This document shows, one piece after another, positions 51,033 through 59,903 of a DNA stretch of 64,000 nucleotides. Position 1 is the first letter of the stretch, and each line of letters opens with the position of its first letter. Where the stretch lies: positions 868,001 through 932,000 of the forward strand of contig NZ_JMMA01000002.1 of assembly GCF_000686125.1 (NCBI RefSeq), given 5' to 3'. A program made the translations under genes and the position numbers. The notes beneath the pieces are model-generated. The model was not told the DNA's origin. It saw only the letters and a program-made list of their open reading frames with translations, and did not search any database. The DNA comes from Ruminococcus sp. NK3A76 (GTDB lineage: Bacteria; Bacillota; Clostridia; Oscillospirales; Ruminococcaceae).

Positions 51033-51572
51033 TTACCACTCGATATCCTTGGAGTTGTATACGTCTATATCGTCAGGTCTCTGAGTTACTTCGTATGACT
51101 GCTTGCCTACGATAAGTGTTGTCGTAGCATCAGGAATGTTCTGTACCTCGTCGCTGTGCTTCTTCTTCATCTGGAACTGGAGGTCAGAATACTTGATAGT
51201 TGTGAAGAACTTGAGGTTGTATTCAAAGTCTATCTCAGACTGGTCGAGATAATCGGGGAGTATGAGCAGCTTGATCTTCTTCTTGTCGTCGTCTACCTTG
51301 AAGTAGCCCTTGGAGATAAGATCCTTGTCCTCATCATAATCGTCGTATTCGCCTTCCTCGTGGTAGTAGTGAGCAGTGAATTCGCCTGACTTGTCGAAAT
51401 CGAATACTATGCCCTTGCCGTCTTCGAGCTGTGTGTACCAGGGACCGTTGATGAATGCTCTTGAATCACCGTCTCTTGACGGCTGCTTGAATACATAAGT
51501 ACCTACAACTATACCGCATACTACAGCCACAACAAAGATTATGCCGAGTATGACTCCTATGACCTTTTTCAT
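51033..51572 (-). CDS. Single-pass membrane protein of unknown function
   Basis: 179 residues: an N-terminal hydrophobic helix (about 4-28) without a lipobox, then an Asp/Glu/Tyr-rich extracytoplasmic part of mainly beta strands beginning INGPWYTQLEDGKG and FDKSGEF. This opening resembles small lipocalin-like or glycosyl-response proteins seen in Clostridia (DUF5640-like), but I cannot assign it. It sits between ilvD and pyrC with short gaps. Confidence 0.7.
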   Translation of the reverse strand: MKKVIGVILGIIFVVAVVCGIVVGTYVFKQPSRDGDSRAFINGPWYTQLEDGKGIVFDFDKSGEFTAHYYHEEGEYDDYDEDKDLISKGYFKVDDDKKKIKLLILPDYLDQSEIDFEYNLKFFTTIKYSDLQFQMKKKHSDEVQNIPDATTTLIVGKQSYEVTQRPDDIDVYNSKDIEW

Positions 51573-51602
51573 AAATGATTACTCCCTTTCCTTATCTTGA
51601 TA

Positions 51603-53270
51603 TTACTTTTTTATTTCAAGGACAGCGCCACGGTTTGCAGAAGTAACGAGCGATGCATATCTTGCAAGATAGCCGCTTGTTATCTTGGGCTCTCTGGGTG
51701 TCCATGAGCTTCTTCTCTGTGCGAGCTCTTCATCGCTTACCTTAAGCTCGATGCTGTGAGCATTGATGTCTATTGCGATGATGTCGCCCTCGTGTACGAG
51801 TGCAATGTTTCCGCCGAGTGCAGCCTCAGGAGAAACGTGGCCGATAGATGCACCTCTTGTAGCGCCGCTGAAGCGTCCGTCAGTGATAAGTGCAACAGAC
51901 GAGCCGAGACCCATGCCTGCGATAGCAGATGTAGGATTGAGCATCTCTCTCATGCCGGGGCCGCCCTTCGGGCCTTCGTAGCGGATAACTACTACATCGC
52001 CGGGGTTTATCTTGCCGCCTCTGATAGCAGCTATAGCCTCCTCCTCGCTGTCGAATACTCTTGCAGGGCCTTCGTGCTTAAGCATCTCAGGTGCAACAGC
52101 CGACCTCTTTACAACGCAGGTGTCGGGGGCAAGGTTGCCTCTGAGCACTGCGATACCGCCGTTAGGCATATAGGGGTTGTCGATAGGTCTTATGACCTCA
52201 GGGTTGCGGTTTACAGCACCCTTTACGTTCTCAGCAACAGTCTTGCCTGTAGCTGTGAGACAGTCGCCGTTTATAAGGCCTGCATCGAGCAGCTGCTTTA
52301 ATACTGCGTATACACCGCCTGCTTCGTTCAGGTCCTCCATGTATGTGGGGCCTGCGGGTGCTAAGTGGCAGAGGTTAGGTGTTCTCTCGCTTATCTCGTT
52401 TACGAGCTCGAGGTCAAGGTCTATGCCGCATTCGTGTGCAATAGCAGGCAGGTGGAGCATCGAGTTTGTCGAGCAGCCGAGTGCCATGTCAGCAGCGATA
52501 GCGTTCTTGAATGCTTCCTCTGTCATTATGTCACGGGGTCTGATGTTCTTCTTTAAAAGCTCCATAACAGCCATGCCTGCGTGCTTGGCGAGCTTAAGTC
52601 TCTCAGAGTAAACAGCCGGAATAGTGCCGTTGCCACGAAGACCCATTCCGAGCACTTCTGTCAGGCAGTTCATAGAGTTTGCTGTGTACATACCCGAGCA
52701 GGAGCCGCAGGTCGGGCAGGTCTTGTTCTCAAATTCCTCAACATCATCAAGAGTGAACTTGCCTGCGTTGTAAGAGCCTACTGCCTCGAACATCGAGGAG
52801 AGCGATGTCTTGTGACCCTTTACATGACCTGCCAGCATCGGACCGCCCGATACGAAAACGGTAGGCACATTTACTCTTGCAGCAGCCATAAGCAGGCCGG
52901 GAACGTTCTTATCGCAGTTGGGTATCATAACGAGCGCATCAAAGTGATGAGCGAGCGCCATGCATTCTGTCGAATCAGCGATAAGGTCACGGGTAACGAG
53001 CGAATACTTCATGCCCTGATGACCCATAGCGATACCGTCACATACAGCGATAGCCGGGAACACGATAGGTGTGCCGCCTGCCATAGCAACGCCGAGCTTT
53101 ACAGCTTCGGTTATCTTGTCGATGTTCATGTGACCGGGTACGATCTCGTTGTAGGAGGAAACGATGCCGACGATAGGCCTTTCCATTTCTTCCTTTGTCA
53201 TGCCGAGTGCGTTGAACAGCGATCTCTGGGGAGCCTTGTCTACTCCCTCACAGAAAAAATTCTTTTCCAT
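51603..53270 (-). CDS. ilvD: Dihydroxy-acid dehydratase
   Basis: 555 residues: [10 protein letters not shown] and [19 protein letters not shown] supply the iron-sulfur cysteines; [20 protein letters not shown] and [10 protein letters not shown] are present. It is the third common step of branched-chain amino-acid synthesis. It starts 36 bp after glucokinase and no promoter is visible between them, so it may be read from the manA promoter. Confidence 0.97.
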   Translation of the reverse strand: MEKNFFCEGVDKAPQRSLFNALGMTKEEMERPIVGIVSSYNEIVPGHMNIDKITEAVKLGVAMAGGTPIVFPAIAVCDGIAMGHQGMKYSLVTRDLIADSTECMALAHHFDALVMIPNCDKNVPGLLMAAARVNVPTVFVSGGPMLAGHVKGHKTSLSSMFEAVGSYNAGKFTLDDVEEFENKTCPTCGSCSGMYTANSMNCLTEVLGMGLRGNGTIPAVYSERLKLAKHAGMAVMELLKKNIRPRDIMTEEAFKNAIAADMALGCSTNSMLHLPAIAHECGIDLDLELVNEISERTPNLCHLAPAGPTYMEDLNEAGGVYAVLKQLLDAGLINGDCLTATGKTVAENVKGAVNRNPEVIRPIDNPYMPNGGIAVLRGNLAPDTCVVKRSAVAPEMLKHEGPARVFDSEEEAIAAIRGGKINPGDVVVIRYEGPKGGPGMREMLNPTSAIAGMGLGSSVALITDGRFSGATRGASIGHVSPEAALGGNIALVHEGDIIAIDINAHSIELKVSDEELAQRRSSWTPREPKITSGYLARYASLVTSANRGAVLEIKK

Positions 53271-53306
53271 TTTGATTACCCTCTTTTTATATAGATTTAA
53301 TTGTTA

Positions 53307-54260
53307 TCAATGTGACAGCCCTAAGAATGCAGCACCGATGATGCCTGCATCATTGCCGAGCTTGGCTATTACTATCTCACTGTTTCTTGCAGAGTTTCTT
53401 GTGTATACTTCCTTTGCTACGAGCTCCTTTAAAGGCAGTAATAACGGGTCGCCCTCGTTGCATACACCGCCGCCTATGCAGAGAATGTCGGGCTGGAAGA
53501 TGTTTATGGTGTTGGTGATGCCGAGTGCTAAGTATCTGATGTACTTGTCAACGACCTCCTTGCCTGCCTTGTCGCCCTCACGCATAGCGTTGAATGCTGT
53601 TCTTGCAGACACCTTGCCCATTTCCTCGCTCATCTTGTTCATGATAGAGTCGGGATACTGCTCCATAGCTTCCTTTGTCATTCTGATAAGGCCTGTTGCA
53701 GAGGAGAACACCTCAAAGCAGCCCTTTCTGCCGCAGGTACACTGAGGACCGTTGGGGTCAACGACTGTGTGGCCTATCTCAGCGCCAGCGAAGTTGAAGC
53801 CTGAGTATATCTTGCCGTCGATGATTATGCCGCCGCCGACACCTGTGCCGAGGGTGATGCATACTGCATCGTTCGCGCCCTTTGCAGCGCCTGCCACGAA
53901 CTCGCCGTATGCAGCTGCGTTTGCGTCGTTCTCAACGAAGCAGGGCTTGTCGATGAATGTCTTCATAAGCTCTACAACGTGGAAATCCTTGAAGCCTAAG
54001 TTGTTTGAATATTCTATTATGCCGTCTGCCGAGTTTGCAGTGCCGGGTGTGCCGATGCCCACGCTCTCGATGTCGTCAAGAGTAAGGCCTGCCTCAGCTA
54101 CAGCCTTCTTTGCCACCTCTGCCATGTCCTTGCAGATATCCTCTGCCGGACGGGGGAGGTTAGTCTTGCAGGTGGCCTTTGCGATGATTTTGAAATCCTC
54201 ATCTACAACGCCAGCCTTGATGTTTGTTCCGCCTAAGTCAATGCCTATGTAGTATTTCAT
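53307..54260 (-). CDS. glcK: ROK family glucokinase
   Basis: 317 residues: GIDLGGTNIKAGVVD (phosphate 1), FVENDANAAAYGEF, LGTGVGGGIIIDGKIY, GHTVVDPNG and the zinc-binding CTCGRKGCFE of the ROK family. It phosphorylates glucose. It abuts a 63-residue membrane protein gene and follows manA, so the three make a sugar-phosphate transcript. Confidence 0.94.
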   Translation of the reverse strand: MKYYIGIDLGGTNIKAGVVDEDFKIIAKATCKTNLPRPAEDICKDMAEVAKKAVAEAGLTLDDIESVGIGTPGTANSADGIIEYSNNLGFKDFHVVELMKTFIDKPCFVENDANAAAYGEFVAGAAKGANDAVCITLGTGVGGGIIIDGKIYSGFNFAGAEIGHTVVDPNGPQCTCGRKGCFEVFSSATGLIRMTKEAMEQYPDSIMNKMSEEMGKVSARTAFNAMREGDKAGKEVVDKYIRYLALGITNTINIFQPDILCIGGGVCNEGDPLLLPLKELVAKEVYTRNSARNSEIVIAKLGNDAGIIGAAFLGLSH

Positions 54261-54452
54261 TTATTCGTCCTCCGATATATCTTTTCTGAAAAATTCAACT
54301 ATGAATTGCCCCATCATAAAGCCTGCGACGGTAAAAAACGTGCGCTTTACGGTCTTGTTCTTTATGCTGAGCGCCCCTGCAAGGTAAGCGAGTGCCGAAG
54401 CCGCCGTTATAAAGCAGACCATAAACCTTGCATTCTTTATTTTCTCTTTCAT
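54261..54452 (-). CDS. Small two-helix membrane protein of unknown function
   Basis: 63 residues with two hydrophobic segments (about 9-28 and 38-55) joined by a basic turn, charged at both ends. It is directly adjacent to the glucokinase start and 13 bp after manA. No recognised family. Confidence 0.65.
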   Translation of the reverse strand: MKEKIKNARFMVCFITAASALAYLAGALSIKNKTVKRTFFTVAGFMMGQFIVEFFRKDISEDE

Positions 54453-54465
54453 GGTGATGCGCCTC

Positions 54466-55410
54466 CTATACCTTTGTGAGTATAGCTTTGCACTTTCCGT
54501 TTACTGCATATTCGCCTGTGCCGGCTGTGATGAATACGCTGTCGCCCTTTCTGAAAGGTATTCCGCCGATGTCGCCCTCACCCTCTAAGACGAGTATGCT
54601 GTTAAAGCTCTTGTCATCGGCGCTGAGTACGGCCTTGCTGTCGATATCAAGCACATATGTCGTGAAATACTCGCAGCTTGCCATGAGCTTTTGTGTAAAG
54701 CCGTCTTTCTGTTCTATCGGTGTCTCGGGGTACTGCTTTGCCGGTGCAAGCGTTGTCACGTCCTTTGCCTTTTCAACGTGCAGCTCTCTCGGCTTGCCGT
54801 CCTTGCCGACTCTGCCGTAGTCATATATGCGGTAGGTGGTGTTGGAATTCTGCTGTATCTCGGCAATGAGTATGCCTTTGCCGATAGCGTGCAGAGTGCC
54901 TGCCTCGATGAAGAACACATCGCCCTTGTGAACCGGAACGCTCTGTGTGACCTCAAGCAGCGTGTTGTCTGCTATGCGGGAAGCGAACTCGTCCTTGCTT
55001 ATCTCGCTTTTAAAGCCGTAGAGCAGCTCTGCGCCCTCGTCGCAGTCAACTATGTACCACATCTCTGTCTTGCCGTATTCGCCCTCGACACGCTGAGCGT
55101 ATTCGTTGTCCGGGTGGACCTGAACAGACAGGTTGTCCTTTGCATCTATGAGCTTGATAAGGATAGGGAAGTTCTCAAACTTCTCGCAGTCAGTACCGAG
55201 CACGCCCTTGCCGTGTTTTTCGATGTACTGTGCAAGAGTCAGCCCCTTGTCCTCGCCGTCAGCAACGACAGATGCACCGTCCTTGTGGCAGGAAAGCTCC
55301 CAGCTCTCTGCTATCTTTTCAAAGTCACACTGCTTGCCAAAATCGTCCCTGAGCCTTGTTCCGCCCCAGAGATAATCCTTGAAAGCAGGCGACAGCCTGA
55401 ATATTGCCAT
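54466..55410 (-). CDS. manA: Mannose-6-phosphate isomerase, class I
   Basis: 314 residues, the short Firmicute type: YLWGGTRLRDDFGK, AESWELSCH, LIDAKDNLSVQVHPDNEYA (metal His), GKTEMWYIV (metal Glu), and EIQQNSNTTYRIYDYGR. It interconverts mannose-6-P and fructose-6-P. It is first in the manA-small protein-glcK group. Confidence 0.95.
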   Translation of the reverse strand: MAIFRLSPAFKDYLWGGTRLRDDFGKQCDFEKIAESWELSCHKDGASVVADGEDKGLTLAQYIEKHGKGVLGTDCEKFENFPILIKLIDAKDNLSVQVHPDNEYAQRVEGEYGKTEMWYIVDCDEGAELLYGFKSEISKDEFASRIADNTLLEVTQSVPVHKGDVFFIEAGTLHAIGKGILIAEIQQNSNTTYRIYDYGRVGKDGKPRELHVEKAKDVTTLAPAKQYPETPIEQKDGFTQKLMASCEYFTTYVLDIDSKAVLSADDKSFNSILVLEGEGDIGGIPFRKGDSVFITAGTGEYAVNGKCKAILTKV

Positions 55411-55444
55411 AAAATTACATCTCCTAAATATAATTATTCAATTT

Positions 55445-55474
55445 ATTATACCATAAACTATATTATAATGTCAA
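55445..55474 (-). promoter_or_regulatory. Promoter of manA
   Basis: Minus-strand TTGACA (55469-55474), 18 bp, TATAAT (55445-55450). Confidence 0.85.
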
Positions 55475-55539
55475 TTACAATTTGGTATAAATTTATAAAA
55501 AAACACCCCTTTGCATGATACAAAGAGGCAGTTGCTATT

Positions 55540-55736
55540 AAGGCAACACCGCCGGGCCACCGGCCAATGCCTTTGTATGCCATCTACTTGCAAATTTTTA
55601 TGTCATATCACCCAAATACTCCTTGTCTTGCGTCAGCAAAACTTCGTCGCATTTGGGCAATCTGACGAAAAATTTGACGTTTCAGCTTTGCTGAAACAAT
55701 GTATACTGACATACAATGGTCGTGCGGTATTGCCTT
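55540..55736. repeat. MITE-like repeat element, copy 4 (longest)
   Basis: 197 bp from AAGGCAACACCG to CGTGCGGTATTGCCTT, flanked on both sides by TTAA-like sequence. Family cores CAATCTGACGAAAAATTTGACG and ACTTGCAAATTTTTATGTCATAT are both present; an extra small hairpin, CAGCTTTGCTG, accounts for its length. The last two bases contribute to the stop codon of the lipoprotein gene. Confidence 0.9.
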
Positions 55737-56448
55737 AAAATGTCAGGCTTTGCGCAAAGGCCGTCAGCTCGTCAAGGGTCGTGTCCTTGGTTATCGAGCT
55801 TATCTCGGCTCTGAAACCGTCGGGGGTGAGTACATCGACAGTGTATTCAAAGTATATGCTCTCGGTGAAGTGCTCTATCACGGCGCTGTCGGTGATGTCT
55901 ATCCAGTCACGGGTCAGGTCTGTCGTATCTGCTGATACCTTGTCGTAGAGCGACTGTAAGCTGTCGTATCTGTTATCAAGCATTATTACGACAGAGAACG
56001 TCCTGTTAGTGTCGGGGGAGTTTATGTCGCCCTTTACCATGCCGCAGTTGATGCTCGTAAGATTTGCTGCACCGCCCATGTCGCTGACACCCTCGGGGCA
56101 CTTAGGGATAAGCCTTGACTTGTCAGCGCCGTACCTGCTCTCGTAGTATGCGCCCCAGACTGACTTCCCGATGTCCTGACAGTTGGTGAAGGTCTCGTAA
56201 TCCTGCACCCACTCGTCGCTGTTCTGCTCTTTCTGTTTCTCGACCTCAAATGGGTCTACCTTCGTGTCGGTGTATTCATAGCTCTGCGGCTGCTCTGTTT
56301 CTGCCGCCGATGAGCTTTCCCTGCCTGCTGTCGCCTGTGCTGCCGATGAGCTCTCGGCAGTCTTGCCTGTCTCCTGTGAGCTTATATCATCGCCGCACCC
56401 TGTCAGCAGCACAGCCGCCGCCAAAAGGGCAAGTATATTCCTTTTCAT
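55735..56448 (-). CDS. Predicted lipoprotein of unknown function
   Basis: 237 residues. ATG 56448 is behind AAGGAG and begins a lipoprotein signal peptide ending LLTGC (Cys18). A Ser/Ala/Glu-rich linker follows to about 60, then an alpha/beta domain with FTNCQDIGKSVWGAYYESRYG and two cysteines. Not recognised. The gene is flanked by two MITE-like copies (55540 and 56535), and its stop codon TAA is made from the end of the first, so the C terminus may have been cut or altered by the insertion. Confidence 0.75.
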   Translation of the reverse strand: MKRNILALLAAAVLLTGCGDDISSQETGKTAESSSAAQATAGRESSSAAETEQPQSYEYTDTKVDPFEVEKQKEQNSDEWVQDYETFTNCQDIGKSVWGAYYESRYGADKSRLIPKCPEGVSDMGGAANLTSINCGMVKGDINSPDTNRTFSVVIMLDNRYDSLQSLYDKVSADTTDLTRDWIDITDSAVIEHFTESIYFEYTVDVLTPDGFRAEISSITKDTTLDELTAFAQSLTF

Positions 56449-56534
56449 ATTGTTCTCCTTGTTTTGTTCTTTTTCTACGGCAATATTATAGCACACAGAA
56501 AATGATATGTCAACAGCGAATAATGCAGATATAT

Positions 56535-56708
56535 AGGCAACACTGCACAAAGACCGCCTGAAGGCTTTGTACGCAACTTACTTGCATCTTTTCCGTCATA
56601 TTACACATTTTTTCCTTGAAATACGGTAGTATTCCTTCGGAAAATCTGTGCAATCTGACGAAAAAGCTGACTGCGCAATTTGCGCACAATCTTCGTGCGG
56701 TGTTGCCT
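56535..56708. repeat. MITE-like repeat element, copy 5
   Basis: 174 bp, nearly identical to the copy at 25500 (only a few substitutions), flanked by TATA on both sides. It lies between the lipoprotein gene start and the end of the second mgtE. Confidence 0.92.
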
Positions 56709-56752
56709 ATAAAGAAAGAACAGACAGCCCGAAGACTGCCTGCTTGTATACT

Positions 56753-58174
56753 TTATGATGAAAGCCCCATTACATTTATGAGCAGTATCCAGCTCATGCC
56801 GTAGTAGGTCACGACTGCCACAAGGTCGTTTATCGTGGTTATCAAAGGCCCTGATGCGACTGCCGGGTCTACCTTTATCTTCTTGAAGAAAAGCGGTATC
56901 AGCGTGCCTGATGCACTCGATATTATCATGGCAAGCAGCAGCGATACGCCTATGCACCCCGAAACGGCATATGCAAACCCGAAAGGCCGCCCCTTGAAAA
57001 GCATGATGTAAAGCCCTATCAGCCCGAAGGATATGCCGCCTAAGATGATGCCGTTGAAAAAGCCTATGCGCATCTCCTTGCCGACAAGGTGCAGCTTCTG
57101 CCCGAAGGAAAGGTTCTCATCGGTAAGCACCCTGATAGTCACCGCAAGCGACTGTGTGCCGACGTTACCTGCCATGTCAAGTATCAGCGACTGGAAAGCC
57201 ATAATAAGCGTCAGCTGTGCGACCACCTTTTCAAACACGCCCACAACGCTTGAAACGGCGATGCCTAAGCCTAACAGTATAAGCAGCCAGGGCAGGCGCT
57301 TTTTCATGCTGTCCTTCAAAGGCTCTTTGAGGTCTTCCTCCGCAGTAAGACCTGCAAGACGTGCGTAGTCTTCGCCCATCTCGTCGTCAACTGCTTCTAT
57401 GATGCTCTGCGCCGTGATAACGCCGAGCAGCTTGTTTGAATTGTCAAGCACGGGTATCGTGCTCTCCGAGTAGTCCTTCAGCCGCTCTATGCAGTCGCCT
57501 ATGTCTTCCGTTGCATACACATAGGGGAAAGATGTCGCAATAAGCTCTGACAGCTCGTCTGTGCTGCGTGCGGTGATAAGGTCTTTGAGGTCTATCGCCC
57601 CGTAGAACTCCTCGTTCTCATCTACCACGAACAGGGTGGATATGTTGTCGTTGTCCTTTGCCTGCGATATAAGCTCGGTCATCGCCTGCTTTATCGTCAG
57701 GCCGTCGCCTATGATTATGCAGTTGGTGGTCATTCTGCTGCCTATCTCGTCCTCGTCAAAGGAAGCAATCAGCTTTATCTCCTTCTGTATCTCGGGGTTG
57801 ATAAGCTCGATTATGAGCGAGCGCTTTTCCTTTTCGACCTCACGCAGGATATTTACTGCCGTGTCTGTGTCAAGCTCGCTGACAAGGTCGGCAGCCTTCT
57901 TGATGTCCATATCGACAAGATATGTGCCTGCGTTGTCCTCGTCGATGAATTCAAATATCCCGGCAAGCATCTGTGCCGGGCAGATGCGGCAGAGCTTCTT
58001 TCTTGCCGCAGGATCGAGAGCTTCAAAGGCCTGCGCTATGTCGTTCTCGTGATAATCCTCAAGTGCAGCGAGCACTGCCTTTGGCGAGCGGTCGCTCGTG
58101 ATGATGTCTGTTATCTCCGATATGTAATCGGGTCTTACGTTCTCGACCGTTTCGGTCATTACTGTTTCTTCCAC
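56753..58174 (-). CDS. mgtE: Magnesium transporter MgtE (second copy)
   Basis: 473 residues with the same domain order as the first copy: an N-terminal domain (about 25-135), a CBS pair (about 140-275; DEIGSRMTTNCIIIGDGLTI), then five membrane helices. The pore segment DMAGNVGTQSLAVTIR replaces the GTGGNCGSQ of the first copy, a conservative variant. The start is GTG (58174), with GGAGGGATAACA upstream. It has its own leader ORF and terminator-attenuator. Confidence 0.94.
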   Translation of the reverse strand: MEETVMTETVENVRPDYISEITDIITSDRSPKAVLAALEDYHENDIAQAFEALDPAARKKLCRICPAQMLAGIFEFIDEDNAGTYLVDMDIKKAADLVSELDTDTAVNILREVEKEKRSLIIELINPEIQKEIKLIASFDEDEIGSRMTTNCIIIGDGLTIKQAMTELISQAKDNDNISTLFVVDENEEFYGAIDLKDLITARSTDELSELIATSFPYVYATEDIGDCIERLKDYSESTIPVLDNSNKLLGVITAQSIIEAVDDEMGEDYARLAGLTAEEDLKEPLKDSMKKRLPWLLILLGLGIAVSSVVGVFEKVVAQLTLIMAFQSLILDMAGNVGTQSLAVTIRVLTDENLSFGQKLHLVGKEMRIGFFNGIILGGISFGLIGLYIMLFKGRPFGFAYAVSGCIGVSLLLAMIISSASGTLIPLFFKKIKVDPAVASGPLITTINDLVAVVTYYGMSWILLINVMGLSS

Positions 58175-58215
58175 TGTTATCCCTCCGCTTCGTAAAAATG
58201 CAAAGGGTCACAAAA

Positions 58216-58246
58216 GCAAAAACCCACGGCCTATGAGCCGTGGGGG
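58216..58246 (-). terminator. Attenuator terminator between the leader ORF and mgtE
   Basis: Minus-strand CCCACGGC and GCCGTGGG around TCATAG, then TTTTTGCTTTT. It begins about 14 nt after the leader stop and ends about 40 nt before the mgtE start. Confidence 0.9.
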
Positions 58247-58258
58247 AAAGCTGTTCTT

Positions 58259-58369
58259 TTATATGCTCACAGCAAACAAAGCGCCGCACGTTTTAGCACA
58301 GCCGCCGTTGTGAGTATATGAAAAAATACGTTTTCGCCCTTCCGACCCATAACTGTCACCTGCTGACAC
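58259..58369 (-). CDS. Putative leader peptide of the second mgtE, 36 residues
   Basis: A GTG start lies 8 nt after AGGAGG, the strongest ribosome binding site of the area. It opens a 36-codon frame: MSAGDSYGSEGRKRIFSYTH, then NGGCAKTCGALFAVSI and TAA. Its RNA starts at a perfect promoter about 28 nt upstream. The mgtE terminator follows the stop by about 14 nt. The C-terminal half has a Cys-x3-Cys. It is not a known leader to me; the context points to translation-coupled attenuation. Confidence 0.65.
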   Translation of the reverse strand: MSAGDSYGSEGRKRIFSYTHNGGCAKTCGALFAVSI

Positions 58370-58404
58370 TTCGTTCACCTCCTGTGTTTTTGGTTTACAT
58401 ATAT

Positions 58405-58433
58405 ATTATACCACCACGCCTATCAATTGTCAA
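58405..58433 (-). promoter_or_regulatory. Promoter of the leader ORF and second mgtE
   Basis: Perfect minus-strand TTGACA (58428-58433), 17 bp, TATAAT (58405-58410). Confidence 0.93.
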
Positions 58434-58478
58434 TAATTTTTACAGATTTTCAGCGTTACTTTTTTGCTTTTTGTCCGC

Positions 58479-58507
58479 TTGACTTGATGTATCAAAAGTG
58501 CTATAAT
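58479..58507 (+). promoter_or_regulatory. Promoter of ruvX
   Basis: TTGACT, 17 bp, TATAAT, divergent from the mgtE promoter. Confidence 0.85.
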
Positions 58508-58535
58508 CAAACCATACTATATATAAAGGATTGAT

Positions 58536-58976
58536 ATGATGAAGATAATGGCAGTAGATTACGGCGATGCAAGAACAGGCCTTGCAGTCTGTGACAGGAC
58601 AGAGTTCCTTGCTTCCCCGGTCGGTACTATAGAAGAAAGAAATATGCAGCTTCTCGCTATGAAGGTGTCGCATATGGCAGAGCAGTATGAGGTGGGCGAG
58701 ATAGTTGTAGGCCTGCCGCTCAATATGAACGGCTCGTTCGGCCCGAGGGCTGAAAAGTGCAGGCAGTTTGCCGATATGCTCAACGAGATCGCTCCCTGCC
58801 CTGTGAATATGTGGGACGAGCGCTCGACGACCGTTTCGGCGCATAATATCTTAAACGAAACAAACGTCAGAGGCAAAAAGCGCAAGGCGGTCGTAGATAC
58901 CGTGGCTGCTACTCTGATACTGGAGGGCTATCTTGAATACAGAAAAAACAAAAAAGCCGCTGAGCAGGAAACGTAA
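58536..58976 (+). CDS. ruvX: YqgF/RuvX pre-16S rRNA nuclease
   Basis: 146 residues of the RNase H fold: IMAVDYGDARTGLAV, IVVGLPLNMNGSFGP, WDERSTTVSAHNIL and the last Asp in VVDTVAATLILEGYL. It matures the 5' end of 16S rRNA. It overlaps the next gene by 44 bp. Confidence 0.93.
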   Translation: MMKIMAVDYGDARTGLAVCDRTEFLASPVGTIEERNMQLLAMKVSHMAEQYEVGEIVVGLPLNMNGSFGPRAEKCRQFADMLNEIAPCPVNMWDERSTTVSAHNILNETNVRGKKRKAVVDTVAATLILEGYLEYRKNKKAAEQET

Positions 58977-59805
58977 GATAGCTTATGCTATTATCCTCGT
59001 CTTTTTCCTGCTGCTCGGCGGTGAGATGGTAAGGTCAAATACTGTTATTCAGGTCGAGGACTTTGAGTATAAGAGAGATTCTGTCCCCGACAGCTTTGAC
59101 GGTGTTAAGATAGTCTCTGTGACCGACTACCACAACCACGGCGGCAGCTATGAAGACAAGCTGATAAAGACAATAAAAGACCAGTCGCCTGACTATATCT
59201 TCCTTGTCGGCGATATTACCGACCGCCACAGGACAGACCTTGATGATGTCGGGCGGTTTTTCAAAAAGTGCGTTGACATAGCGCCCTGCTATCTTGTCTA
59301 CGGCAACCACGAGCTTGCCTTGCAGCAGAAGTCGGGCGAGTTTGAAAGGTATAACGAAAAGGCAAAAGATGCAGGCGTTACCATACTTGCAGGCGATATC
59401 ATTGAGCTTGACCGTGGCGAAGACAGCATTTACCTCGCCGGCATTGATACTATCACATCGCTCAATGACCTTGATGAGCAGATGGAAGGCCTTGACACAT
59501 CAAAGCCGCTGCTCTGGCTGCACCACTACCCGGAGAATTTCGAGCAGCTTACGGCTTATGCAAAAGACCACGGCTTTAAAGACACGCTCTTTTTCTGCGG
59601 CCACGCACACGGCGGGCTGATAGAGTTGGGGCCAACCTATATAGGCCTTTATGCACCGGGGCAGGGGATATGCCCGAAATACACCTCAGGTGCCTACTAC
59701 AGCGGCAGCAGCGAGATGCTCTTAAGCCGTGGCTGCGGCAACAGCGGCTATACGCTCAGGGTGTTCGACCCGTTCCACCTGATAGTATGCACGCTGAGAA
59801 AATAA
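58933..59805 (+). CDS. Membrane-anchored metallophosphoesterase (YkuE-like)
   Basis: 290 residues. One N-terminal membrane helix (about 15-35), then a calcineurin-type domain: VSVTDYHNHGG, LVGDITDRHR, YGNHELAL, LHHYPENFE and FCGHAHGGLIELG carry the di-metal ligands. The start is TTG (58933), with TGGAGGG upstream; it overlaps ruvX by 44 bp, so the two are translationally coupled. The substrate is unknown; the first motif is DYHNH rather than DLH. Confidence 0.88.
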   Translation: MNTEKTKKPLSRKRKIAYAIILVFFLLLGGEMVRSNTVIQVEDFEYKRDSVPDSFDGVKIVSVTDYHNHGGSYEDKLIKTIKDQSPDYIFLVGDITDRHRTDLDDVGRFFKKCVDIAPCYLVYGNHELALQQKSGEFERYNEKAKDAGVTILAGDIIELDRGEDSIYLAGIDTITSLNDLDEQMEGLDTSKPLLWLHHYPENFEQLTAYAKDHGFKDTLFFCGHAHGGLIELGPTYIGLYAPGQGICPKYTSGAYYSGSSEMLLSRGCGNSGYTLRVFDPFHLIVCTLRK

Positions 59806-59880
59806 AAAAACAAAAGAGGTATCGCATCTTATCAGTATTTGCCGATAAGATACGATACCTTAATAATTTATTATTATAGT
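59806..59880. repeat. Small heptamer-element relative with a long hairpin
   Basis: AAAGAGGTATCG then a hairpin of ATCTTATC...GATAAGAT type closing to CGATACCTT, then an AT-rich arm. Its hairpin closely matches those at 4893-4919 and 35680-35710. It lies between convergent genes and can serve as a terminator. Confidence 0.65.
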
Positions 59881-59903
59881 GGCGGCACTGCCGCTGTGCT
59901 CAG

